Assembly (NCBI GenBank): GCA_007131945.1
Contig: SLPP01000395.1
Coordinates: 1 to 12,963, forward strand
Length of the DNA: 12,963 bases
Direction of reading: 5' to 3'
Source: Paracoccaceae bacterium
GTDB taxonomy: Bacteria > Pseudomonadota > Alphaproteobacteria > Rhodobacterales > Rhodobacteraceae
The stretch's first letter is position 1; each line of letters opens with the position of its first letter. The translations under genes were made by a program, and so were the position numbers. Below, piece after piece: positions 1-7,353 of the stretch. Below the pieces are notes generated by a model. It saw only the letters and a program-made list of their open reading frames with translations, was not told the origin of the DNA and searched no databases.

Positions 1-1
1 C

Positions 2-445
<444 letters not shown>

Positions 446-492
446 GCGGGACAGCCGATGCCGTACCGGTCGACCAGATCGCTCGATCCCTG

Positions 493-516
493 CTGCGGGC
501 GCGAAAGCGCCCGCAG
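493..516 (+). terminator. GAAA-loop hairpin, probable terminator of the GGM-repeat gene
   Basis: CTGCGGGCGC and GCGCCCGCAG form a perfect 10-bp GC-rich stem around a GAAA tetraloop, 48 bases after the stop codon of the Met-Gly repeat gene. No T-run follows, so it is not a textbook intrinsic terminator. In GC-rich genomes such stems often mark 3' ends or protect transcripts. Confidence 0.45.
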
Positions 517-719
517 GACCAGCGTTGCCGGTCCGCCTTCGCGCGCGGCCGGCGATGCCGGATATCGAGTGGCACGCCGCTGGTCTTCGGAGGCCAACAG
601 GGATCAGGAATGTCCTGCACGACCAGCGTAAGCGTTTCACCAGCGCCGGCAGTGGAGTTCCCGTTCTCCAGGCTGGCCGCGCGTGGGCCGAGCCCGGCGC
701 GCCCTCCCGGCGCTCCGGT

Positions 720-770
720 GCCATTGGTCCCGGACCTGACCCGTCCCGCGCATGGTCCGGGGCCAATGGC
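720..770. promoter_or_regulatory. 17-bp inverted repeat upstream of the cytochrome/Mo-enzyme operon
   Basis: The left arm (720-736) is GCCATTGGTCCCGGACC and the right arm (754-770) is GGTCCGGGGCCAATGGC. They are reverse complements at 16 of 17 positions, the exception being a T opposite G, and are separated by 17 bases. The right arm ends 83 bases before the start codon at 854. It could be an operator for a dimeric regulator, such as the NtrC-like protein encoded at the end of the operon, or an RNA stem-loop in the 5' leader. Which of these applies cannot be told from sequence alone. No T-run follows it, so a simple terminator is less likely. Confidence 0.55.
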
Positions 771-853
771 CCTTCGGCGCGCAGATAAAGAAGACTTCGT
801 ACCGGGCGCGTCACCGCCCGGGCCTTTCCGTTCACCAATCCGGGCCGCCTGCC

Positions 854-2362
854 ATGAAAAGAGTTGAAGCCTTCTTCGGTTACGTGATCGCCCTGGCCTT
901 CGTCGCGACGGCGATCGTGGCCGCCGTCGTCGTCGCAACGCTGTTCATCAAGGGACCGGCGCGGCAGCTTCCGCCAGAGACCATTGCGGTCGTTTCCGAA
1001 CCCCAGCCCGAGCAGGAGGTGGCGGAGGCACATGCCGCATCCGAGGACCGGGCCGGAGCGCGGGAACCCGTCGACGATGCCGGGATCGATGTCGCCGCCG
1101 GTGAGCGCGCCTGGGGCCAGTGTCGTGCCTGCCATGCGATCGCACCGGACGGGCGCTCCGGCATCGGGCCCAACCTGTGGGGGATCGTCGGCGCGCAGGT
1201 GGCGGCAATCGAGGGATTCAACTATTCCGACGCGCTGCGCGCGGCCGACGGACAGGTCTGGGACGTGGCCTTGCTCGATGCCTTCCTGACCCGGCCCGCC
1301 GAAGCGATCCCCGGCAACCGGATGACCTACAACGGCATGCGCGACGCCGCTGCCCGCCGCAACCTGATCGCCTGGATGGCGCAGCGTTCGGACACGCCGC
1401 AATCGCCCGAGGATCTCGGCCTCGCGGCGGCGGCGAACATCGTGACGACCGAGGACACGCCGTCCGAAACGGCCGGGGTCGACGCGTTCTCGGAGGAGGA
1501 GTACGAGGCGCTGCTGGAAGCCTTCCGCTGGATGAACCCGCCTGCGCGTCCTGCCGCAGAGGCGGTCGAGGCCCGAGCCCGCGCCGACGCCATCACCGCC
1601 GCACTGGCGACGATGGACTACGAGGCGGCGCGCTTCCACCCGCTGCACTATCCCGCCGAAAGCCTGACTGCCAGCAACGAGGAATGCCTCGCCTGCCACG
1701 CCGAGATCCTGAGCCACCGGCCGCGCGCCGCGTCGCTGGCGGGGGTGCCCGATACCGCGTCGATCGCGTGGTACCAGACGCTCGACACCTATGCCGGCGC
1801 GCAGGAGAGCTTCCACCATCGCCACATGCTCAGCGATTTCGCGCAGGCGACGATGAACCTGCAGTGCCGCTTCTGCCACCAGGGCACCGACCCGCGCGAG
1901 GAGTCGCCCGACATGATCGTCGGGCGGGAGAATCACACCGCCCCCGAGGTGCCGGAATTCACCCTGCGCAAGGTCGTGAACCCCTCGACCACCTGCCTGA
2001 TGTGCCATGGCGCCTTTCCGGCCGAGGAGATGGGACTCGTCGGCAGCTGGCACGAGATCCGCGAGGATTTCGAATGGGAGCCCGGCATCAACGGCTGCCT
2101 GACCTGCCACGAGGATGCGTTCCGCACCAACCGGCACCACGTCACCTTCCTGAACGCCGGCAACATCGAGGCGCTAGGCCGGGCCGGAAGTTCCGACAGC
2201 TGCTACGGCTGCCACGGCGGGCGCGCCTGGTACATGATCCCCTATCCCTACGCACGCAATCCCTGGCCGGGCATGGACGACGAGGTGCCGGACTGGGCCA
2301 TTGGCCGACCCACGGCCTCGGATCCGGACTACGCCTTCACGCCCGTCAACCCCGCCGACTGA
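854..2362 (+). CDS. Membrane-anchored hexaheme cytochrome c (class I domain fused to pentaheme domain)
   Basis: This 502-residue protein starts with an uncleaved-looking membrane anchor (residues about 8-32) and has six CxxCH haem sites. Residues about 80-180 form a class I cytochrome c domain: C90/C93/H94, a Gly-Pro-Asn-Leu-Trp-Gly stretch, and a likely axial Met157 in the Arg-Met-Thr-Tyr-Asn segment. It resembles CycM-type anchored cytochromes. An acidic linker follows, then a five-haem module with CxxCH at residues 278, 338, 381, 415 and 450. Many free His residues there (for example Phe-His-His-Arg-His) suit bis-His ligation. The ATG at 854 is chosen because the anchor begins there; the in-frame ATG at 752 lies inside the upstream inverted repeat. 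No clear ribosome-binding site is visible. It precedes the Mo subunit by 13 bases. I infer that it carries electrons between the Mo/Fe-S complex and the respiratory chain in the periplasm, replacing a DmsC-like subunit. Confidence 0.88.
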   Translation: MKRVEAFFGYVIALAFVATAIVAAVVVATLFIKGPARQLPPETIAVVSEPQPEQEVAEAHAASEDRAGAREPVDDAGIDVAAGERAWGQCRACHAIAPDGRSGIGPNLWGIVGAQVAAIEGFNYSDALRAADGQVWDVALLDAFLTRPAEAIPGNRMTYNGMRDAAARRNLIAWMAQRSDTPQSPEDLGLAAAANIVTTEDTPSETAGVDAFSEEEYEALLEAFRWMNPPARPAAEAVEARARADAITAALATMDYEAARFHPLHYPAESLTASNEECLACHAEILSHRPRAASLAGVPDTASIAWYQTLDTYAGAQESFHHRHMLSDFAQATMNLQCRFCHQGTDPREESPDMIVGRENHTAPEVPEFTLRKVVNPSTTCLMCHGAFPAEEMGLVGSWHEIREDFEWEPGINGCLTCHEDAFRTNRHHVTFLNAGNIEALGRAGSSDSCYGCHGGRAWYMIPYPYARNPWPGMDDEVPDWAIGRPTASDPDYAFTPVNPAD

Positions 2363-2365
2363 CCC

Positions 2366-2370
2366 GGAGG
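2366..2370 (+). promoter_or_regulatory. Ribosome-binding site of the Mo subunit
   Basis: GGAGG lies five bases before the ATG at 2376. It decides that start over the in-frame ATG at 2301, which lies inside the cytochrome gene and would put 25 non-signal-like residues before the Tat peptide. Confidence 0.75.
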
Positions 2371-2375
2371 AACCG

Positions 2376-4934
2376 ATGACCGAGTTTGATACCCTTCCGT
2401 TCTGGTCGCGCGCGCTCGCCCCGTCGCGGCGACGGTTCCTGCAGGGCGCCGCAGCCACGGCAACCGCCGGGCTGGTCGCGACCGGCCGGCCGACCCCGGC
2501 GCAGGGCTTCGCCTACGAGCCCTATCCGACCGATGACGAGCTCGAGACGGTGGTCACCTCCTGCGCCCACAACTGCGGCTCGAGGCACATGCTTGTCGCC
2601 CACAAGCGCGGCGACGTGATCGTGCGACTGTCCACCGACACCGGTGTCTATCAAGGCGACGAATACGGCCATGACACCGAGGAGAAACCGCAGATCCGCG
2701 CCTGCCTGCGCGGGCGCAGCTACCGCGCCCGGCTCTATAGCCCCGAGCGCCTGCTCTATCCGATGAAGCGGGTGGGCGAGCGTGGCGAAGGGCGCTTCCG
2801 GCGGATCAGTTGGGATCAGGCGCTGAGCGAGATTGCCGAGCGCATGGTCTATCTGCGCGACAGCTACGGGCCGACGGCGATCGTCGACCAGTCCTATGCC
2901 GGTGCGTCCTACGGCGTGCTGCACAAGTCCGACCAGATCGAGGGCCTTCTTGGGCGCTTTCTGGGTATGTTCGGTTGTCGTACCTCGAGCTGGTCGGTTC
3001 CCTCCTATCAGGGAACCACCTTCTCCAGCCGCATGACCTTCGGCACGATCAACGATGGCTGCGAGGATGACGCCTTCGCTCATTCGAAACTGATGATCAT
3101 GTGGGGCTGGAACCCCGCCTATACCTTCCACGGCGGGAACACCTTCTACTACATGCGTCTGGCCAAGCAGCGCGGATGCAAGTTCGTCTGCGTCGATCCG
3201 CAGTACACCGACAGCGCGGCCAGCTACGACGCCTGGTGGATCCCGATCAAACCCAACACCGATGCCGCCATGCTGGCCGGCATGGCGCATTACATCTTCG
3301 CCAACAACCTGCAGGACCAGGATTTCATCAACCGCTTCTGCCTGGGGGTGGATGCCGGCACCATGCCGGAATGGGCGCAGGGGCAGGAGAACTTCAAGGA
3401 CTACATCATGGGCATGTCGGATGGCGTGCCCAAGACCCCGCAATGGGCGTCCGAGATCTGCGGCGTTCCGGCGGAGGACATCATCAAGCTGGCCGACATG
3501 TACGCCACCACCAAGCCCGCCGCGCTCAAGGCCAGCTGGGCCCCGGGGCGCGCGGCCTATGGCGAGCAGTTCAACCGCATGGCGGCGGCGCTGCAGGCGA
3601 TGACCGGCAACATCGGCGTCCTCGGCGGCTGCGCCGAGGGTGTCGGCAAGGGCTGGTCGGCCGAGGCGGTGGCCTATCCCTACGACCAGTGGGCCAATGT
3701 CTGGTTCGCTTCGATCAAGTCCGACCGCTGGGCGCATATCGTGCTCAACTACCCCAACGTCACCCGCGAGGAAGCAGGGCTGTGGCCCCGCGCTGATCAC
3801 CTCGACGGGGTGATCCCGAACATTCGCGGCATCTTCTGGCAGGGGTCGGACTGGTTCAATCAGCTCACCCATATCAACAAGCAGATCGAGGCGGTACGCA
3901 AGCTCGACAGCTATGGCGAGGGCGAGAGCCTGCTGGTGTGCATGGACAGCACGATCACGCCGACCGGCATCTGGGCCGATTACCTGCTGCCAATTGCCAC
4001 GCATTTCGAACGCCACGACGTGGCGCTGCCCTGGTACAAGGGGCATTACTACATCCACCGGCCCAAGGTGATCCAGCCGATGGGCGAATCGAAGACCGAC
4101 TTCCAGGTCTTCACCGAACTGGCCTGGCGGCTGGGCTTCGGCCCGCAATACAACCCGCTGGCCGACCGCAGCTATTTCGACAATGACGACGCCGTCGACG
4201 AGGCCTATCTGCGGGCCTGGTGGCAGCGGGTGCAGATGAACCAGGGCGTCACCTGGTCCTGGGAGGAGTTCAAGCGCCGCGGCGTCTACAAGTTCGTCTT
4301 CGACCGCCCGAAGGTGGCCTTCGAGCGCCAGATCCAGGAGGGCATCCCCTTCGAGACGCCGTCGGGCAGGATCGAGATCTTCTCGACGCAACTCGCCCAG
4401 ATCACCGACTGGACGCGCACCCAGTACGGCTATCCGATCCCGGCAATTCCGAAATGGATCGAACCCTGGGAAGGACCGACCGATCCGAAGCGGGCGGAGT
4501 ACCCGTTCCAGATGGTCACACCGCATCCGCGCTGGCGGACGCATTCGATCTTCAACAACATCCCCTGGCTGCGCGAGACCTTCAGCCAGGAGACGACGAT
4601 CAACGCCGCCGATGCCGCCCGTCTGGGCATCCGCAACGGCGACACGGTCGAGATCTGGAACGATCGCGGAAAGGTGGTGACGCCGGTCTATGTCACCGAG
4701 CGCTGCATGCCGGGTGTCGTGGTGCTCCACGAAGGCTCGTGGATGGACCTCGACGAGAACGGCGTCGACCGTTCCGGCAACCCCGACTTCCTGACGCTGG
4801 ACGAACCCAGTCCGGCCGGCGCCTTCGCCTACAACACCATTCTCGTCAACATGCGCAAGACCGACCTGCATCATCGTCCGGGCTGGGATCAGCTGGCGAC
4901 GGCGCGCAGCCATGTCTTCCGCCGCGACCAATAA
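2376..4934 (+). CDS. DmsA-like molybdopterin oxidoreductase catalytic subunit, Tat-exported
   Basis: This 852-residue protein belongs to the DMSO reductase family (bis-MGD molybdenum enzymes). A Tat signal is visible: Ser17-Arg-Arg-Arg-Phe-Leu22, then an Ala-rich stretch and a probable cleavage near residue 44. The N-terminal Fe-S motif is C63-x3-C67-x3-H71 ... C110; position 71 is Cys in E. coli DmsA. The segment after C110 (Leu-Arg-Gly-Arg-Ser ... Tyr-Pro-Met-Lys-Arg-Val-Gly) closely follows DmsA as I remember it. A gap-free alignment by eye around residues 192-240 places Ser210 at the DmsA/DorA Mo-ligand serine. The C-terminal dinucleotide-binding domain (about 710-835) is present, so the length is complete. 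It is followed by a DmsB-like subunit and a TorD-like chaperone, as expected, but no DmsC is seen. It probably reduces an S- or N-oxide in the periplasm. The substrate and the direction of the reaction are not established. Confidence 0.9.
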   Translation: MTEFDTLPFWSRALAPSRRRFLQGAAATATAGLVATGRPTPAQGFAYEPYPTDDELETVVTSCAHNCGSRHMLVAHKRGDVIVRLSTDTGVYQGDEYGHDTEEKPQIRACLRGRSYRARLYSPERLLYPMKRVGERGEGRFRRISWDQALSEIAERMVYLRDSYGPTAIVDQSYAGASYGVLHKSDQIEGLLGRFLGMFGCRTSSWSVPSYQGTTFSSRMTFGTINDGCEDDAFAHSKLMIMWGWNPAYTFHGGNTFYYMRLAKQRGCKFVCVDPQYTDSAASYDAWWIPIKPNTDAAMLAGMAHYIFANNLQDQDFINRFCLGVDAGTMPEWAQGQENFKDYIMGMSDGVPKTPQWASEICGVPAEDIIKLADMYATTKPAALKASWAPGRAAYGEQFNRMAAALQAMTGNIGVLGGCAEGVGKGWSAEAVAYPYDQWANVWFASIKSDRWAHIVLNYPNVTREEAGLWPRADHLDGVIPNIRGIFWQGSDWFNQLTHINKQIEAVRKLDSYGEGESLLVCMDSTITPTGIWADYLLPIATHFERHDVALPWYKGHYYIHRPKVIQPMGESKTDFQVFTELAWRLGFGPQYNPLADRSYFDNDDAVDEAYLRAWWQRVQMNQGVTWSWEEFKRRGVYKFVFDRPKVAFERQIQEGIPFETPSGRIEIFSTQLAQITDWTRTQYGYPIPAIPKWIEPWEGPTDPKRAEYPFQMVTPHPRWRTHSIFNNIPWLRETFSQETTINAADAARLGIRNGDTVEIWNDRGKVVTPVYVTERCMPGVVVLHEGSWMDLDENGVDRSGNPDFLTLDEPSPAGAFAYNTILVNMRKTDLHHRPGWDQLATARSHVFRRDQ

Positions 4935-4936
4935 CA

Positions 4937-4942
4937 GGGAGG
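4937..4942 (+). promoter_or_regulatory. Ribosome-binding site of the DmsB-like subunit
   Basis: GGGAGG, seven bases before the ATG at 4950 and directly after the stop codon of the Mo subunit. Confidence 0.7.
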
Positions 4943-4949
4943 CCAGGAT

Positions 4950-5621
4950 ATGACCGACAGAGCCGACAGGCAGACGCTCCGCGAAGCCATCCTGAAACGC
5001 AAGCGCGAGACATACGAACCCGTCGTGCCCGATATGCAGCTGGGCTTCATCCACCACAATGTGGACTGCATCGGCTGCCGGGCCTGCGAGATCGCCTGCA
5101 AGGACAAGAACGGCCTGCCCGAGGGGCCGCGATTCCGCCGCGTGCAGTACATCGAGGGCGGCACCTACCCCGAGGTGTTCGCCTACAAGGTGAACATGTC
5201 CTGCAACCACTGCGCCGAGCCGGCCTGCCTGCCGACCTGTCCCACGGGTGCGATCTTCAAGCGCGCCGACAATGGCGTGGTGGACATCGACTCGACGCTC
5301 TGCATCGGCTGCCGACGCTGCGAGGCCGCCTGTCCCTACGGGGCGCCGCAGTTCAACTGGGAGCTGAACATCGTCCAGAAGTGCAACATGTGCATCGACG
5401 AGCTCGAGGCCGGACGCAAGCCCTACTGCGTCATGGCCTGCATGATGCGCGTGCTCGATATCGGCCCGATCGACCAGCTGCGCGACGGAAGCCTCGAAAC
5501 CAAGGCGCGCGGACCGCATGACGAGGTGGTCCGACAGGTGCGCAACATGGCCGATCCGGCGCTCACCGATCCCTCGATCGTCTTCGTGCCGCATTCCAAC
5601 GGCCGGGTCCGCGATGAGTGA
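4950..5621 (+). CDS. DmsB-like four-[4Fe-4S] electron-transfer subunit
   Basis: This 223-residue ferredoxin-type subunit would wire the Mo enzyme to its redox partner. It has 16 Cys in four groups, the full set for four [4Fe-4S] clusters: C40/C43/C46/C50, C85/C88/C93/C97, C118/C121/C124/C128 and C145/C148/C160/C164. This is the DmsB/NrfC/PhsB arrangement, and the length is normal for DmsB. There is no signal peptide, so it would leave the cytoplasm bound to the Tat-targeted Mo subunit. The gene starts 15 bases after the Mo subunit, and its last codons overlap the chaperone gene by 8 bases. The C-terminal 50 residues after the last cluster hold no recognisable motif. Its usual membrane partner (DmsC) is absent nearby, so its electron exchange is probably with the hexaheme cytochrome (inference). 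Confidence 0.92.
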   Translation: MTDRADRQTLREAILKRKRETYEPVVPDMQLGFIHHNVDCIGCRACEIACKDKNGLPEGPRFRRVQYIEGGTYPEVFAYKVNMSCNHCAEPACLPTCPTGAIFKRADNGVVDIDSTLCIGCRRCEAACPYGAPQFNWELNIVQKCNMCIDELEAGRKPYCVMACMMRVLDIGPIDQLRDGSLETKARGPHDEVVRQVRNMADPALTDPSIVFVPHSNGRVRDE

Positions 5622-6372
5622 ACCTGTCCTTGCCCCGATCGCCGCGGCCGACTGGGCGGCCGCGCTGGGTCTGGTCATTCGCCTGCATGATCGCGAGGCG
5701 GATGCCGAACTCCTTGCCCTGCTCGCCGGTGCCGATCCCGGAGCGCTGTTCGCCGGGCTTCTGAACACGCCCGCAGAGGCCGATGCGCTGACCGCCCTTT
5801 CGGCTGCGCTGCGCGATCTGGCCGGGCAAGGCGACGGTTCGGCGGCGCTCGATGAGATTGCCGTCGATTTCTGCGACATCTACCTGACGCATGGCTACCG
5901 GATCGCGCCCAGCGGCTCGGTCTGGATGACCGAGGAGCACCTCGAACGCCAGGCGCCGATGTTCGCGGTGCGCGAGTGGTATGCGCATTACGGCCTTGCG
6001 GTTCCGGACTGGCGGTTGCGCGCCGACGACCATCTGGTCCATGAGCTGCAGTTCGTCCAGCATCTGCTGTGCGACAAGGCCGAGTTTGCCGCGACCGATG
6101 CGGCCCGGTTCCTTGATGCCCATGCCCTGCCCTGGATTCCCGATTTCTGCGCGGCGATGCAGAAACGGGCTCGGACGCCGTTCTACCGCGCCACCGGGGC
6201 GTTGACCCAGGCATTCCTCGGCGCGCTCAGGGACTGGCTCGCCGAAACGACTGGCATCGCGCCCAACGTCCTTTCGCATGCCTTCGCGCGCGAGGCCGAC
6301 CGGAAGGCCCGCGAGGACGAGTTGAAAGCCGCCGAGCAGCCCTTCGTGCCGGGGCTGGCGGAAAGCTGGTAG
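5614..6372 (+). CDS. TorD/DmsD-family molybdoenzyme chaperone
   Basis: This 252-residue, helix-rich cytoplasmic protein has TorD-family signatures: a Pro-Ser-Gly-Ser-Val-Trp-Met segment (about residues 99-105), then Met-Phe-Ala-Val-Arg-Glu-Trp-Tyr, then the conserved Asp-Asp-His-Leu-Val-His-Glu-Leu-Gln-Phe block (about residues 142-151). Members bind the Tat signal of their partner Mo enzyme, hold it until the cofactor is inserted and prevent early export. The ATG at 5614 is chosen because it overlaps the end of the ferredoxin gene by 8 bases and begins the family-like sequence; the frame opens further upstream but only as a shadow of that gene. No strong ribosome-binding site is seen, so translational coupling is likely. 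The partner is presumably the Mo subunit two genes upstream. The C-terminal tail of about 25 charged residues is longer than in E. coli TorD. Confidence 0.85.
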   Translation: MSEPVLAPIAAADWAAALGLVIRLHDREADAELLALLAGADPGALFAGLLNTPAEADALTALSAALRDLAGQGDGSAALDEIAVDFCDIYLTHGYRIAPSGSVWMTEEHLERQAPMFAVREWYAHYGLAVPDWRLRADDHLVHELQFVQHLLCDKAEFAATDAARFLDAHALPWIPDFCAAMQKRARTPFYRATGALTQAFLGALRDWLAETTGIAPNVLSHAFAREADRKAREDELKAAEQPFVPGLAESW

Positions 6373-6375
6373 GCG

Positions 6376-7353
6376 ATGGACCGCCGGCAGCCCACCGCCG
6401 GGGTGGGCGCCTGCGTCCGCGACGCGGCGCTGGCGGCCGGTTGCACCCGCTGTGTCTCTGCCTGCCCGGTCACGGCGCTGGCCTTCGGGGTCGAGGGCGA
6501 TCTGGAGATCGACGCTTCGGCCTGCACCGGCTGCGGTGCCTGCGCCGCGATATGCCCGACCGGGGCGCTGACGCTGACCGGCGCTGTGCCGATACCCCGC
6601 GCCGAGCCCGCGCGCGACGGGACGGTGCTGCTGGTCTGTCCGCGCAGGGCTGGCGCGCTGTGCATCCATGCCTTGGGGCTTGAAGCGCTCGCCGATATCT
6701 GGCTGCGCGGCGGGCGCAGGCTGGCTCTGTCGATCGGCGAATGTGCCCATTGCCCGAACGGGGCCGCAGATGTGTTCGACAGCGCGCTGGCCACCCTGAA
6801 CGATCTGCTCGCCGACCGCGGACTGGCACCGCTGGTCGCGGATACCGCCACCGTGCGCGAACTGCGCCGACTTGACCCACTGGGCGCGAACGCGCCGGAC
6901 CTTCGCCGCCGGGCGCTGTTTCGCGCGGCCCTGCCGGAACCCGATGGACCGGCGCTGACCCGGCTGCAACGCGCCGGGCGGCCGCACCCCGGCATCCGCT
7001 TCGCCCACGGCGCAGGCATCGACGGTGACCGCTGCACAGGATGCAACGCCTGCGTGCAGATCTGTCCGTCAGGTGCCATGATCGATGTCAATGCCACGAC
7101 CGGCGAAAGCGAGTATGGTTGCAATTCATCCTGCTGCCTGGGTTGTGGCTTGTGCGCGGACGTTTGCGACACCGACGCGATCACGATACTGTCCATGAAG
7201 CCGCGCCAGGCCCCGCTGCCTCTGGCGCGCTTCCGCTGCCGCGGATGCGGCGTGGAGAGTCGGATCCCGACCCACAGGAAGTCAAGCGACGAGCTTTGCC
7301 CGGTCTGCGCGCGCACGGGGCATTTCCGGCGCCTGTACCAGGTCCTGCCGTGA
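6376..7353 (+). CDS. Cytoplasmic polyferredoxin-like Fe-S protein with zinc-ribbon-like C-terminus
   Basis: This 325-residue protein has no signal peptide or membrane segment. An N-terminal double ferredoxin unit has an incomplete first group (C23/C26/C30, perhaps completed by C13) and a full second group (C50/C53/C56/C60). A middle region carries C88, C96, C123 and C126 in a Cys-Pro ... Glu-Cys-Ala-His-Cys-Pro pattern that could bind another metal centre. A second ferredoxin unit follows, with C220/C223/C226/C230 and C254/C257/C260/C264 plus extra C249 and C253. The C-terminus has C288/C291 and C308/C311, spaced like a zinc ribbon or rubredoxin-type knuckle. It sits 3 bases after the chaperone gene and overlaps the kinase start. 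I infer a maturation or electron-supply role for the Mo enzyme before export, by analogy with NapF for NapA. No exact family is recognised, and a direct catalytic or regulatory role is equally possible. Confidence 0.8.
   Translation: MDRRQPTAGVGACVRDAALAAGCTRCVSACPVTALAFGVEGDLEIDASACTGCGACAAICPTGALTLTGAVPIPRAEPARDGTVLLVCPRRAGALCIHALGLEALADIWLRGGRRLALSIGECAHCPNGAADVFDSALATLNDLLADRGLAPLVADTATVRELRRLDPLGANAPDLRRRALFRAALPEPDGPALTRLQRAGRPHPGIRFAHGAGIDGDRCTGCNACVQICPSGAMIDVNATTGESEYGCNSSCCLGCGLCADVCDTDAITILSMKPRQAPLPLARFRCRGCGVESRIPTHRKSSDELCPVCARTGHFRRLYQVLP

Larger units (their letters stand above)
446..853. other. 408-base intergenic region upstream of the Mo-enzyme operon
   Basis: Open frames crossing this stretch are out-of-frame extensions of the repeat gene or upstream extensions of the cytochrome frame; none looks like a protein. 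It holds a hairpin at 493-516 and a long inverted repeat at 720-770. I see no convincing sigma-70 or sigma-54 promoter. The element TGGCAC at about 571-576 resembles a sigma-54 -24 box but lacks the -12 GC at the right spacing. The operon promoter should lie in this region because everything downstream to 10549 is tightly packed. Confidence 0.6.

Noticed and set aside
571..586. Possible sigma-54 promoter (TGGCAC followed by TGGT)
   Set aside because: The -24 half matches, but the -12 element lacks the required GC at the right spacing, and the operon's own regulator lacks GAFTGA.
752..853. Longer N-terminus of the cytochrome starting at the ATG at 752
   Set aside because: That ATG straddles the spacer/right-arm boundary of the inverted repeat and has no ribosome-binding site; the extra 34 residues would place an unlikely hydrophilic stretch before the membrane anchor that begins at 854.
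3600..3700. Assignment as NapA, formate dehydrogenase or tetrathionate reductase
   Set aside because: Those carry Cys or Sec at the Mo-ligand position; here the gap-free match to DmsA places Ser210 there.
2346..5879. Very long open frame on the minus strand, antisense to the Mo-subunit and ferredoxin genes
   Set aside because: It is a codon-bias shadow of GC-rich genes on the plus strand; the translation has no recognisable domain, while the plus-strand frames carry clear catalytic motifs.
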